Source: a virus | Virus record (IMG/VR): IMGVR_UViG_3300043446_003867 | Span: 1-64,000 of that record | Length of the DNA stretch: 64,000 bases | Reading direction: 5' to 3' (one strand) | Shown here: piece by piece, positions 26,948 through 33,577 of the stretch | Numbering within the stretch: the first letter of the stretch is position 1 | How the letters are laid out: each line of letters begins with the position of its first letter | Position numbers and translations under genes: made by a program | Notes under the pieces: model-generated | Database searches by the model: none | What the model was told of the DNA's origin: nothing | What the model saw: the letters and a program-made list of their open reading frames with translations, nothing else

Positions 26948-26980
26948 CCTCTCGGAAAAAAAACGAGAGGGGTTCGATTT
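26948..26980 (+). terminator. Terminator with A-tract loop before cassette 3
   Basis: CCTCTCG (26948) pairs with CGAGAGG (26964), with the A tract in the loop. The trailing T run (26978-26981) is short. Confidence 0.6.
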
Positions 26981-26984
26981 TGAC

Positions 26985-27058
26985 TAGCGTGGGTTCGGGT
27001 TTCGGTTTATGATGACTGTGTTGGGTCAATGAGCCCACGAAGAGAGAGGCAGAAGACG
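26985..27058 (+). promoter_or_regulatory. Cassette promoter 3 with 5' leader hairpin
   Basis: -35 TAGCGT (26985), 17-bp GGGTTCGGG-type spacer, -10 TATGAT (27008). Leader stem TGGG/CCCA at 27022-27037, then AGAGAGAGG. Confidence 0.75.
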
Positions 27059-27451
27059 ATGAACAACGAACTCAATTCCCGTGCGTTCAACGCGTGGTCA
27101 CTCCTCGCGGAGTTCCACTTCAGCGCGGAACAGGTCCGGATGATCGTGCAGGCGGTGGCGCACTTGTCGTTCGAACAGCAGGTGAAACTGGCGGTGGCGC
27201 TCTACGACATCGGGATGCGTGCGGAGTTCCTTCACGAAGAGGAGCGGTCGCTCGCGAAGCGGGTGGCGTATCTGGCGAGCAAGCAGGGGTCGATCGCGAA
27301 CGACATCGCGGCGATTCAGTCGATCGCGAAGTCGATCGAGGATCTTCGTGCGCGATACAAGGCGGCGAGCGAGAAGTTTCATCAAATGGCGAATTTCGCC
27401 GAGGTGAAACTTGCTCCCGAAATGTTCCCCGCGGACTTCGGTCGGATCTGA
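27059..27451 (+). CDS. Hypothetical helical protein, cassette gene 3
   Basis: A 130-aa protein, almost entirely helical (SAEQVRMIVQAVAHLSFEQQVKLA, then coiled-coil-like segments). ATG 27059 is chosen because it has the standard cassette spacing. Three very small genes follow in the same unit. Not recognised. Confidence 0.65.
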   Translation: MNNELNSRAFNAWSLLAEFHFSAEQVRMIVQAVAHLSFEQQVKLAVALYDIGMRAEFLHEEERSLAKRVAYLASKQGSIANDIAAIQSIAKSIEDLRARYKAASEKFHQMANFAEVKLAPEMFPADFGRI

Positions 27452-27462
27452 GCGGGGGCGCC

Positions 27463-27567
27463 ATGTTCATCGCGGATTGCTGCCACGGGTGGATCAATCT
27501 CGGCCTTTGCGCCCTCGCGGCGTACGCGGGCCATCGCTTTCAAATGTTCGTGAACCCGGAGAATTGA
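27463..27567 (+). CDS. Tiny membrane-like peptide (34 aa)
   Basis: A 34-aa frame from ATG 27463 with GCGGGGG upstream. The middle (WINLGLCALAAYAG) is hydrophobic enough to be one membrane segment. The next start follows the stop by one base, which supports translation, but a frame this short could arise by chance. Confidence 0.4.
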   Translation: MFIADCCHGWINLGLCALAAYAGHRFQMFVNPEN

Positions 27568-27568
27568 G

Positions 27569-27745
27569 ATGAGAACGACGATGCACAAGGACGGTTCGAT
27601 CACGTATTGGAGCGTCCACCGCCAGCAGTGGGTTCGCCGCTCGCGCGGTGTCGACTTCGCGGATCTCGTCGCGATGCCCGAAAAGCTGCGCCTGCGCGTG
27701 CAGCGTCATATCGCACGACACACCCTCAAGGAGTGCGCGCCGTGA
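27569..27745 (+). CDS. Small basic protein (58 aa)
   Basis: A 58-aa Arg-rich protein from ATG 27569 to TGA 27745. A second in-frame ATG lies at 27581. Its stop overlaps a GTG start, forming a coupled chain. Not recognised. Confidence 0.45.
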   Translation: MRTTMHKDGSITYWSVHRQQWVRRSRGVDFADLVAMPEKLRLRVQRHIARHTLKECAP

Positions 27746-27939
27746 GCCTTCGAATCGCGCTTTGGGTCGATCGTGTGAGCGATCCAACCGACCCGGTGTG
27801 GATCGTTTCGCTGGAGGACGACGATAGCAGCGAGACGCTGCGCGTCTGCCCGTTCAATGAGGCGGGCGAGCGTACGGCGCGCAAGGTCGCGAAGCAGGCG
27901 GCGACCCGTCGCGGGATCCCGCTTCAGGTGGAGTCGTGA
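27742..27939 (+). CDS. Small hypothetical protein
   Basis: A 65-aa alpha/beta protein from GTG 27742 (RIALWVDRVSDPTDPVWIVSLE). Overlaps both neighbours by 4 bp. Not recognised. Confidence 0.5.
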   Translation: MSLRIALWVDRVSDPTDPVWIVSLEDDDSSETLRVCPFNEAGERTARKVAKQAATRRGIPLQVES

Positions 27940-28226
27940 AGGCGTTCCGGCTCTCGCAGGCGGTCGTCGATCACATTGCCGAAGACTTCGATCCGGCTGA
28001 CGACGTGGTCGGCGACGAGGAGTACCTGCAACGTGCGCGGGTGCTTCGCGCGCTCATCGCGGGCGAAGCGGTGGAGCGGGCATCCGCGGTTCGCGCGCTC
28101 CACGAAGCGGCGAACGCGTGCGACGATCGGCTCGTCGAAGGGAAGCTCGACGGGTACGAGCGGCAGCACCAAGCGCGAATGCGCGATGCTCTCACTGCGG
28201 CGGCGTATCGGTACGCGGCGCGGTAA
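27936..28226 (+). CDS. Small hypothetical helical protein
   Basis: A 96-aa helical protein from GTG 27936, coupled to the previous stop. It ends one base before the minus-strand SGNH hydrolase, so transcription converges here. Not recognised. Confidence 0.55.
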   Translation: MKAFRLSQAVVDHIAEDFDPADDVVGDEEYLQRARVLRALIAGEAVERASAVRALHEAANACDDRLVEGKLDGYERQHQARMRDALTAAAYRYAAR

Positions 28227-28814
28227 TCACTCGACAACTCGGCGTTCCTGCATCCACGTCCACAACGATGCGCCCCAAAAGGCGTAGCCCTCGGGGGTCG
28301 CGTGGATGCCGTCATTTTGGCGCGCGATCACGATGCGCGTGGAGTCGAAGGCGATCGGCGACAGCATAACGGCGCGCTGGACGGCGTGCCGGACGGGATA
28401 GCGGACGGGAAGCGTCGGAGGGCTGATCCACACGAGCACGGCGTCGGCGTGGTTCGCGGCGGCTTGAAGTTCGCTGATCCTGGCGTCGATGTTTGCCGCG
28501 TCGCCGACAACTGCGTCGTTGGTTCCGAGGCTGACGAGCACGAGCGAAGGCTTGGTGCGCGCAAGGAGATTGCGCAAGACGGCGGGCCAGTGGACGACGC
28601 GCGAGCCGCGAACGGCGACCGTCGTCCACTCGTAACCGGCTCGCTCGGCGATGCGTTGAAGATGGGGACCAAAGCCTTCGGCGTGCGAGTCGCCGATCAA
28701 TAGGATGCGCTCACCTCGACGAACGGCGGCGGCGTGGCAGTCAAACTCAAGTTCCGCGGAAGTTTTGCGAGAGGTCGACGCGAGTAGGGAGAGGGCGAGC
28801 AGAAGCGAGCGCAT
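28227..28814 (-). CDS. Secreted SGNH/GDSL-family hydrolase
   Basis: A 195-aa esterase or acyl-hydrolase on the minus strand. From ATG at 28814 it has a signal peptide (RSLLLALSLLAS). Block I is LLIGDSHAEG with nucleophile Ser43, block III is SLGTND, and block V is DGIHATPEGY with the catalytic Asp-His pair, so the family's catalytic set is complete. Such enzymes remove acyl groups from surface polysaccharides or lipids. It is one of only two confident minus-strand genes, suggesting separate acquisition. GTG 28829 is an alternative start. Confidence 0.87.
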   Translation of the reverse strand: MRSLLLALSLLASTSRKTSAELEFDCHAAAVRRGERILLIGDSHAEGFGPHLQRIAERAGYEWTTVAVRGSRVVHWPAVLRNLLARTKPSLVLVSLGTNDAVVGDAANIDARISELQAAANHADAVLVWISPPTLPVRYPVRHAVQRAVMLSPIAFDSTRIVIARQNDGIHATPEGYAFWGASLWTWMQERRVVE

Positions 28815-28819
28815 CGCGC

Positions 28820-28825
28820 TACGCT
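28820..28825 (+). promoter_or_regulatory. TANNNT -10 element six bases before a start codon
   Basis: TACGCT ends 6 bases before ATG 28832 with no ribosome binding site between, as expected for a leaderless transcript. No good -35 is seen. Confidence 0.45.
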
Positions 28826-28831
28826 GCACGC

Positions 28832-29551
28832 ATGACCGTCGACGAGCAAGTCATCGACGGGGGGCCATGGACCTGCGACGATGCGGGCACCTGCAAGCGC
28901 TTACTTTTCCGTATGTATTGGCAGCCGGTGGACGAGGCCGGCAACGTGGTGGAAAACGAGTGGGAGCACTCACAGGCGCGCGCGCGACGGGAGGCGATCG
29001 CGAAGCCGAAGCAGACCGAGAAGAGGCCCGAAGTGAAGATCGAACAGGTTGAGGAAGCGCACGCGGCACCCGCACACGAAACGCGCGCGCAAGTTCCCGA
29101 CGCACCGGCGGCGGCGCCGGTAGCACAGATCGCCGTTCCATCCCCTGCAACGGCGGCGCACGAGGTTGCAGGGCTGATGCCCGCTGGAGGGGCGGCGAAC
29201 GGCATCACAGTCGTTCTCGCCGCGATCGCCGTGCTCGGTGGTGGGGCTGGGTGGAAGTTCTATTCGCAATGGGCGAAGCAGAAGCACGAGGAACGGATGG
29301 CCGAGATCGAGCGCGGCGCGCGCGTCGACGACGATGGCAAGAAGCGTTGCGAGGGGCACGCACAAGAAAGTCGCGTGGCAGTCGCGAACGTCGACGCGAA
29401 GGTCGAAGCGTTGACTCAGCGCATCGCATCGCTGGAGGCGCGTAACTCGGACACGGCGGCAATCTCGTTTGGAGAGAACGTCGAGGACCGACTCGTGAAG
29501 ATTGAAAAGGCGTTGAAGGCTGCAAAGCGACGTGCGACGACGGCGCGATGA
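28832..29551 (+). CDS. Membrane-anchored coiled-coil protein
   Basis: A 239-aa protein. The N-terminal domain is followed by an Ala/Pro/Glu-rich linker, then a single transmembrane segment near residues 128-146 (GITVVLAAIAVLGGGAGW). After it comes a charged coiled coil extending to the C-terminus (VEALTQRIASLEAR, VEDRLVKIEKALKAAKRR). It is coupled by ATGA to another membrane protein. A lysis-accessory or envelope role fits the neighbours, but no known holin or spanin is recognised. Confidence 0.65.
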   Translation: MTVDEQVIDGGPWTCDDAGTCKRLLFRMYWQPVDEAGNVVENEWEHSQARARREAIAKPKQTEKRPEVKIEQVEEAHAAPAHETRAQVPDAPAAAPVAQIAVPSPATAAHEVAGLMPAGGAANGITVVLAAIAVLGGGAGWKFYSQWAKQKHEERMAEIERGARVDDDGKKRCEGHAQESRVAVANVDAKVEALTQRIASLEARNSDTAAISFGENVEDRLVKIEKALKAAKRRATTAR

Positions 29552-30459
29552 CTCGCGAGCGCCTGCTGACGATTGCACTGGTGATCGGCGCCGTCGCTCT
29601 GGGCGGCGCCGTTTGGTTTCAGCGTCGAGAGATCCGCCGGCTCCGCGCCGACGTCGAGCAGAAGGACGGAGAGATTCGGCGTCTCGGTGCCGGCATCGTC
29701 GTCGTGCGCGAAGTGAAGGGCGATCCGGCGACGGTGCTCGTGGCCGCGGAGCGCGCTGGGTTCGATGTTGCCACGCTCAGGGCAGACTTGGATGATCACG
29801 GAATGGTGCTCAGGGGGGTCTTAAACGCGTCCGCGAGCACGCAAGGTGGCGTGACCCCACCACACGAAGGAAAGCCCCTCGGCGGGTCGGCTACGGGCTC
29901 GCAAACGAGCATCGAGGAACGCGCGGGTGACGGCGTCGTGCCGTGGGGCCGAGCGGTGTACGATCCTGCGCAGGCGAAACCGTGGACGGTGGAGCAGTAC
30001 CCGAGGACGTACTCCGCGGGCGTCGCGCTCGCGGAGCGGGAAGACGGATCGCAGTTCGCTTACGTGACGATGGGGATCGAGTCGCAGGGCTCGCGCGTGA
30101 AGCTGGAGCCCTCGGCTGTTGAGCTGACGACGACGCCGGAGCCCTCGCGCTGGCGATGGGGCGCGTGGCCGTTGCTGACGCTAGACGCCGGTTTACGGGC
30201 AGGTTCGTTCGAGTGGTTTCCGGGCGTGGCAGTCGCGTTCGCGACGCGAGGAACGCGCGCTGGAGCGCCGGAATGGACCTTCCTCGCGGCGGGGCTCGCG
30301 TACGGAATCGAAGGGCGCCGCGCGGCGTTGTCGTTCGCGCCGGTGAGTTACACGCTCCGCGATCTTCTCCCGGTACGAAGCACGAGCGTCGGCCCGGCAA
30401 TCTTCGTCGACGAACGCGCGGAACTCACGTACGCGGTCGGCTTGCGCGTGGTTTTCTGA
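29548..30459 (+). CDS. Membrane-anchored protein, possible spanin-like
   Basis: A 303-aa protein with an N-terminal membrane anchor (LLTIALVIGAVALGGAVWF), then a coiled coil (EIRRLRADVEQKDGEIRRL), as in Rz-type inner-membrane spanins. A low-complexity linker follows. The C-terminal half (about residues 150-303) is rich in alternating hydrophobic beta strands and ends in a terminal Phe, reminiscent of a small outer-membrane barrel. If correct, one polypeptide would reach both membranes; this is inference. The next cassette begins directly after it. Confidence 0.55.
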   Translation: MTRERLLTIALVIGAVALGGAVWFQRREIRRLRADVEQKDGEIRRLGAGIVVVREVKGDPATVLVAAERAGFDVATLRADLDDHGMVLRGVLNASASTQGGVTPPHEGKPLGGSATGSQTSIEERAGDGVVPWGRAVYDPAQAKPWTVEQYPRTYSAGVALAEREDGSQFAYVTMGIESQGSRVKLEPSAVELTTTPEPSRWRWGAWPLLTLDAGLRAGSFEWFPGVAVAFATRGTRAGAPEWTFLAAGLAYGIEGRRAALSFAPVSYTLRDLLPVRSTSVGPAIFVDERAELTYAVGLRVVF

Positions 30460-30508
30460 GAGGATTCGCGCGAGAAAAAAAAAAACGACACGGTGTGTCG
30501 ATTCTCAC

Positions 30509-30582
30509 TGGCGCGGTTTTGGGTTTTGGTTTACGGTGACTGTGTTGGGTCAATGAGCCCACAAGGAGAGAGGCAGAAGACA
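30509..30582 (+). promoter_or_regulatory. Cassette promoter 4 with 5' leader hairpin
   Basis: -35 TGGCGC (30509), 17-bp GGTTTTGGG-type spacer, -10 TACGGT (30532). Leader stem TGGG/CCCA at 30546-30561, then AAGGAGAGAGG. A short hairpin preceded by an A tract (30486-30500) lies upstream. Confidence 0.75.
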
Positions 30583-30876
30583 ATGGCGATGTTCAAAGTT
30601 CTCTACGCGAAGAAAATCGATCTTCCTCGTCGGGCGCCCGTCGTTTTTGACTCGTGGTTCGATACCATCGGCGACGTCGAGGCGAATTCCACCGAAGGCG
30701 TGTTCGAGTACATGAACACCGAAGGGCCTAGCAAGTTCAACGTGCGATCGATGATGGTCGGCGACGTCGTGATCGCTGACGATGGCGCGTGGCGTTGCGA
30801 GCCGGCTGGTTGGTGTCTGGTCGATATCCTGAGCACCGCCGAGCTGATTCCTCGGTTCGTAGGAAAAACCGCCTGA
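30583..30876 (+). CDS. Small hypothetical protein, cassette gene 4
   Basis: A 97-aa beta-rich protein from ATG 30583. The segment VVIADDGAWRCEPAGWCLV resembles small phage proteins with a Trp/Cys-containing beta hairpin, but no function is known. It is the sole gene of its unit. Confidence 0.65.
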   Translation: MAMFKVLYAKKIDLPRRAPVVFDSWFDTIGDVEANSTEGVFEYMNTEGPSKFNVRSMMVGDVVIADDGAWRCEPAGWCLVDILSTAELIPRFVGKTA

Positions 30877-30910
30877 TCGGCGCGTCGGGATTCTCAGAGA
30901 AAAAAAAACG

Positions 30911-30942
30911 AACCCGCGTCGATTTCGACTGGCGCGGGTTCG
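30911..30942 (+). terminator. Stem fused to cassette promoter 5
   Basis: AACCCGCG (30911) pairs with CGCGGGTT (30933). The 3' arm is also part of the promoter spacer of the next unit. Compare the co-varying copy at 32976-33005. Confidence 0.55.
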
Positions 30943-31000
30943 GGTTTCGGTTTATGGTCTGCATGTGGGTTCGATGAGCCCCAAGGAAAGGCAGAAGACG
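30930..31000 (+). promoter_or_regulatory. Cassette promoter 5 with 5' leader hairpin
   Basis: -35 TGGCGC (30930), 17-bp GGGTTCGGG-type spacer, -10 TATGGT (30953). Leader hairpin GGGTTC-GAT-GAGCCC at 30967-30981, then AAGGAAAGG. Confidence 0.8.
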
Positions 31001-31153
31001 ATGAAGATCAGCAAAGCAGAACTCGCCGTTGTCCGTAAGATCGCCGCCGCCATGAAGGCGAAAGACGCGGTGGCGGCTGAGAAGCTGCTCCGGTCGCTTC
31101 GCCCCGAGATCCTGCCGGAACTGGCGGCGGTGATCCGGGAAATGATGGCGTGA
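31001..31153 (+). CDS. Small helical protein (50 aa), cassette gene 5a
   Basis: A 50-aa protein from ATG 31001 at the cassette position. Fully helical and Ala/Lys-rich. First of two genes in this unit. Not recognised. Confidence 0.55.
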   Translation: MKISKAELAVVRKIAAAMKAKDAVAAEKLLRSLRPEILPELAAVIREMMA

Positions 31154-31178
31154 ATTGCTCAACGAAAGGGAGACGAAA

Positions 31179-31400
31179 ATGGCTCGTGATCTTGCAGTCG
31201 AGTTTGGTTCCTTCGCTGACGTGTGTGTGATCGTTCGCGCGTACAGCGATGCTGGGCGTCGCTTTCTGGCGCAGATGGCGGGTGTCGCGGCGGAGTACTA
31301 CGCGCCCGTCGAGTCGATCGAATTGCGCAAGAGCGCGGCGCAGGACGTGTGGAATCGCGCGGTCGATGCCGGCTTGGTGATCGATTGCGTCGCGCGCTGA
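31179..31400 (+). CDS. Small hypothetical protein, cassette gene 5b
   Basis: A 73-aa protein from ATG 31179 with an AAAGGGAG ribosome binding site. Helical. Second gene of the unit and followed by a strong terminator. Not recognised. Confidence 0.6.
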   Translation: MARDLAVEFGSFADVCVIVRAYSDAGRRFLAQMAGVAAEYYAPVESIELRKSAAQDVWNRAVDAGLVIDCVAR

Positions 31401-31410
31401 CGGCGCGGGT

Positions 31411-31445
31411 GAGGCGGCGAAAAAAAAGACGCCGCCTCATTTTTT
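31411..31445 (+). terminator. Intrinsic terminator with A-tract loop
   Basis: GAGGCGGCG (31411) pairs perfectly with CGCCGCCTC (31430); eight A bases sit in the loop and a T tract follows, running into the next promoter. Confidence 0.88.
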
Positions 31446-31448
31446 GAC

Positions 31449-31522
31449 TAGCGCGGGTTCGGGTTTCGGTTTATGGTAGCTGCGTTGGGTCAATGAGCCC
31501 ACGAAGAGAAAGGCAGACGACG
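31449..31522 (+). promoter_or_regulatory. Cassette promoter 6 with 5' leader hairpin
   Basis: -35 TAGCGC (31449), 17-bp GGGTTCGGG-type spacer, -10 TATGGT (31472). Leader stem TGGG/CCCA at 31486-31501, then AGAGAAAGG. Confidence 0.78.
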
Positions 31523-31705
31523 ATGAGCGAGCGCGAAATCAAGATGCTGGCTGTGATCGAAGCGGCGAAGGAACTGGCCGAGGCGCACCATGAGGCGTTC
31601 CTCGCCGCGCCGTCGCGAGAGAACCGCGACAAGGCGCGGAAGGCGTCGTACGCGGTCCTTGACTGGATCGCTCGATACCGCGCGGAGTTCCTTTCCCGCG
31701 GTTGA
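31523..31705 (+). CDS. Small helical protein (60 aa), cassette gene 6
   Basis: A 60-aa helical, charged protein from ATG 31523. Sole gene of its unit. Not recognised. Confidence 0.6.
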   Translation: MSEREIKMLAVIEAAKELAEAHHEAFLAAPSRENRDKARKASYAVLDWIARYRAEFLSRG

Positions 31706-31716
31706 GCGGTGAAAAA

Positions 31717-31740
31717 AAAAAACGAGTGGCGTCGTTTTTT
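31717..31740 (+). terminator. A/T-armed terminator
   Basis: AAAAAACGA (31717) pairs with TCGTTTTTT (31732). The T tract runs into the -35 of the next promoter. Confidence 0.65.
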
Positions 31741-31743
31741 GAC

Positions 31744-31817
31744 TGGCGCGGTTTTGGGTTTAGGGTTACGGTAGCTGTGTTGGGTCAATGAGCCCACGAA
31801 GAGAAAGGCAGACGACA
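31744..31817 (+). promoter_or_regulatory. Cassette promoter 7 with 5' leader hairpin
   Basis: -35 TGGCGC (31744), 17-bp spacer (GGTTTTGGG with one variant ending TAGGGT), -10 TACGGT (31767). Leader stem TGGG/CCCA at 31781-31796, then AGAGAAAGG. Confidence 0.78.
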
Positions 31818-32153
31818 ATGGCGTACATCAATAGCGAGAAGGTTGCGCAGATCCGGGCGTCGCTGAAGAAGGCGCTTCCTGAGTACAAGTTTTCCGTCCG
31901 GAAGAACTCGGGGAACCACGGTGTGACCGTGTCGATCATGGCGGGGCCGAAGCGGTTCGCAGCAGCGGATCACTCGCAGCTGAATCACTACCGCATCGAG
32001 TGGTACGAAAACGCAGACGTGCTCGAAAAGATCGTGGATATCGCGAACGACGGCAACCACGACAACTCGGAACCGCAGTTCGACTACTTCGACGTTGGCT
32101 GGTACATTCACCTGGAGCAAGGGCGCTGGAACCAGCCCTACGTCATGCAGTGA
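31818..32153 (+). CDS. LPD29-like small protein, cassette gene 7
   Basis: A 111-aa protein. Residues about 8-45 (VAQIRASLKKALPEYKFSVRKN, then GVTVSIMAGP) match the pattern of the large polyvalent protein-associated domain LPD29 (helix followed by FSVR and a beta strand with V.V....GP). That domain is found in phage and conjugative-element proteins; its role is unknown. The C-terminus is aromatic and acidic. The match is from memory of the family pattern. Confidence 0.6.
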   Translation: MAYINSEKVAQIRASLKKALPEYKFSVRKNSGNHGVTVSIMAGPKRFAAADHSQLNHYRIEWYENADVLEKIVDIANDGNHDNSEPQFDYFDVGWYIHLEQGRWNQPYVMQ

Positions 32154-32160
32154 CGGTGAA

Positions 32161-32198
32161 GATCCCCCCTCGAAAAAAGCGATGGGGGATCTTTTTTT
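32161..32198 (+). terminator. Intrinsic terminator with A-tract loop
   Basis: GATCCCCC (32161) pairs perfectly with GGGGGATC (32184), followed by seven T bases. Confidence 0.9.
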
Positions 32199-32200
32199 GC

Positions 32201-32270
32201 TGGTTCGGTTTCGGGTTTGGGTTTATGGTCTGCTCATCGGTGAACGACGCCGACAACGAGGAGAAAGAAA
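32201..32270 (+). promoter_or_regulatory. Cassette promoter 8 with 5' leader hairpin
   Basis: -35 TGGTTC (32201), 17-bp GGTTTCGGG-type spacer, -10 TATGGT (32224). Leader hairpin TCGGTG...CGCCGA at 32237-32253, then GAGGAGAAAG. Confidence 0.78.
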
Positions 32271-32534
32271 ATGGCTCACGCAATCGAATCCTTCGCCGCT
32301 GAATCCGTCGCTGCCAAGCGTCCCGCGCAGTTGCGCGACAGCAACAACAAGCAGTTCATCGCGACCCGCTTCGACCGCATGTGCCAGTGCGGGCATCCCG
32401 CGAGCGTTCACTCGGCGAAGCAGATCGTGGTCGAGGGGCGCAAGATGCGTGAGTGCTTCTGTGCGGACTTCGATGAGTCGGTGGAGCCCTGCGAATGCGA
32501 ACTCTTCAAGGCTGCGAAGAAGAAGGCGGCGTGA
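32271..32534 (+). CDS. Cys-rich zinc-binding small protein, cassette gene 8
   Basis: An 87-aa protein with a Cys/His cluster MCQCGHPASVH, then CFCADF and CECELF, a pattern common in small phage and bacterial zinc proteins (CxCGHxxxxH...CxCxxF). Probably a structural zinc site; partner unknown. Confidence 0.7.
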   Translation: MAHAIESFAAESVAAKRPAQLRDSNNKQFIATRFDRMCQCGHPASVHSAKQIVVEGRKMRECFCADFDESVEPCECELFKAAKKKAA

Positions 32535-32540
32535 TCGGGA

Positions 32541-32576
32541 AGCCCTCTCGAAAAAAAGCGAGGGGGCTCTTTTTTT
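32541..32576 (+). terminator. Intrinsic terminator with A-tract loop
   Basis: AGCCCTCTCG (32541) pairs with CGAGGGGGCT (32559) with one wobble, then a T tract. Confidence 0.88.
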
Positions 32577-32578
32577 AC

Positions 32579-32649
32579 TGGCGAGGGTTCGGGTTTCGGG
32601 TTACGTTCTGCTCATCGATCAAGGGATCGACAACGAGAAGGAGACGACA
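32579..32649 (+). promoter_or_regulatory. Cassette promoter 9 with 5' leader hairpin
   Basis: -35 TGGCGA (32579), 17-bp GGGTTCGGG-type spacer, -10 TACGTT (32602). Leader hairpin TCGATC-AAGG-GATCGA at 32615-32630 (altered on both arms relative to other copies), then GAAGGAG. Confidence 0.8.
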
Positions 32650-32943
32650 ATGAACGCGATGGTGACCATCCAACAGCTCTGCGGCGGCAACGGCAACCGG
32701 CTCGTGGCGATGATCGGCGCGCACTCGTTCTTGGCGGGGAAGAACGAACTCCACTTCCAATTCAAGGGATCCCGCGCGGCGAATCGGGTGAAGATCGAAC
32801 TCAACGCGTTCGATCTCTACGATGTTACTTTCTTCGCGGGCCGTGGCGTCAACGTGCGCGAGGTGGAGCGGATCTCGAATGTTCCCGCTGAGAATCTTCG
32901 GCGCGTGTTCGTCGGTTTCACTGGACTCGACGTTTCGCTCTGA
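32650..32943 (+). CDS. Conserved small phage protein, cassette gene 9
   Basis: A 97-aa protein from ATG 32650. FQFKGSRAANRVKIELNAFDLYDVTF is a beta-rich core seen in small proteins of several phages and plasmids, function unknown. The frame is open far upstream, but that part covers a terminator and promoter and is not coding. Confidence 0.7.
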   Translation: MNAMVTIQQLCGGNGNRLVAMIGAHSFLAGKNELHFQFKGSRAANRVKIELNAFDLYDVTFFAGRGVNVREVERISNVPAENLRRVFVGFTGLDVSL

Positions 32944-32975
32944 TCCGAGGGGATCGGGGGTGGAAAAAAAAAACG

Positions 32976-33005
32976 AACCCACGTCGATTTCGACTGGCGT
33001 GGGTT
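32976..33005 (+). terminator. Stem fused to cassette promoter 10
   Basis: AACCCACG (32976) pairs with CGTGGGTT (32998). Both arms differ from the copy at 30911-30942 in a compensating way. The 3' arm lies in the promoter. Confidence 0.55.
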
Positions 33006-33066
33006 CGGGTTTCGGTTTATGGTCTGCTCATCGGTCAACGGGCCGACAACGAAAAGGCAGAAGACA
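32995..33066 (+). promoter_or_regulatory. Cassette promoter 10 with 5' leader hairpin
   Basis: -35 TGGCGT (32995), 17-bp GGGTTCGGG-type spacer, -10 TATGGT (33018). Leader hairpin TCGGTC-AACG-GGCCGA at 33031-33046, then AAAAGG. Confidence 0.8.
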
Positions 33067-33258
33067 ATGAAGATCGAACAGATTCCCGCGGAGATGAAGA
33101 AGGCGATCGCGAAGGACATGGCGGCGATTCGTGAGGCGTTCGAACTGGCGGAGGCGAGCTACGACGCGGAGCTGATGGCTCGCGCGGTGCGCGCGTACGG
33201 TCGGCTGTGCGACATGTGCGCGGAGTTCGGTCTGCCCTGCCCCGCTGTCATTTGCTGA
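33067..33258 (+). CDS. Small helical protein (63 aa), cassette gene 10a
   Basis: A 63-aa helical protein from ATG 33067, ending in a short Cys-containing tail. First of two genes in its unit. Not recognised. Confidence 0.6.
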   Translation: MKIEQIPAEMKKAIAKDMAAIREAFELAEASYDAELMARAVRAYGRLCDMCAEFGLPCPAVIC

Positions 33259-33270
33259 AGGAGAACTGAC

Positions 33271-33462
33271 ATGAGACTGCCAAACGTCATCGCACTTTCG
33301 ACTGTTGCAGATCTGCTGGACGCGTCTCGCTCGCGCCTCTCTTTCGAGGCGGTCAACGAGCTGGAGTGTCTTCCCGAGGCGTGGACTGTTCGCAAGGCGT
33401 GGTCCTCGTTGTCGCGCGATACGCGTGCAGCGATCCGCGCGTCGCAGGTAGTCGCGGGCTGA
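33271..33462 (+). CDS. Small hypothetical protein, cassette gene 10b
   Basis: A 63-aa protein from ATG 33271 with AAGGAGA upstream. Helical. Followed by a strong terminator. Not recognised. Confidence 0.6.
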   Translation: MRLPNVIALSTVADLLDASRSRLSFEAVNELECLPEAWTVRKAWSSLSRDTRAAIRASQVVAG

Positions 33463-33470
33463 TGCTGGAA

Positions 33471-33504
33471 GCCCTCTCGAAAAAACGAGGGGGCTCTTTT
33501 TTTT
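33471..33504 (+). terminator. Intrinsic terminator with A-tract loop
   Basis: GCCCTCTCG (33471) pairs with CGAGGGGGC (33486) with one wobble, followed by eight T bases. Confidence 0.9.
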
Positions 33505-33506
33505 AC

Positions 33507-33577
33507 TGGCGTGGTTTTGGGTTTCGGGTTACGTTCTGCATGTGGGTTCGATGAGCCCCAAGGAAAGGCAGAGAACG
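33507..33577 (+). promoter_or_regulatory. Cassette promoter 11 with 5' leader hairpin
   Basis: -35 TGGCGT (33507), 17-bp GGTTTTGGG-type spacer, -10 TACGTT (33530). Leader hairpin GGGTTC-GAT-GAGCCC at 33544-33558, then AAGGAAAGG. Confidence 0.8.

Noticed and set aside
32095-32649. Upstream extension of the 32650 gene to give a 282-aa protein
   Set aside because: The extension would translate through the 32271 gene in another frame, a terminator and a promoter cassette. The cassette ribosome binding site points to ATG 32650.
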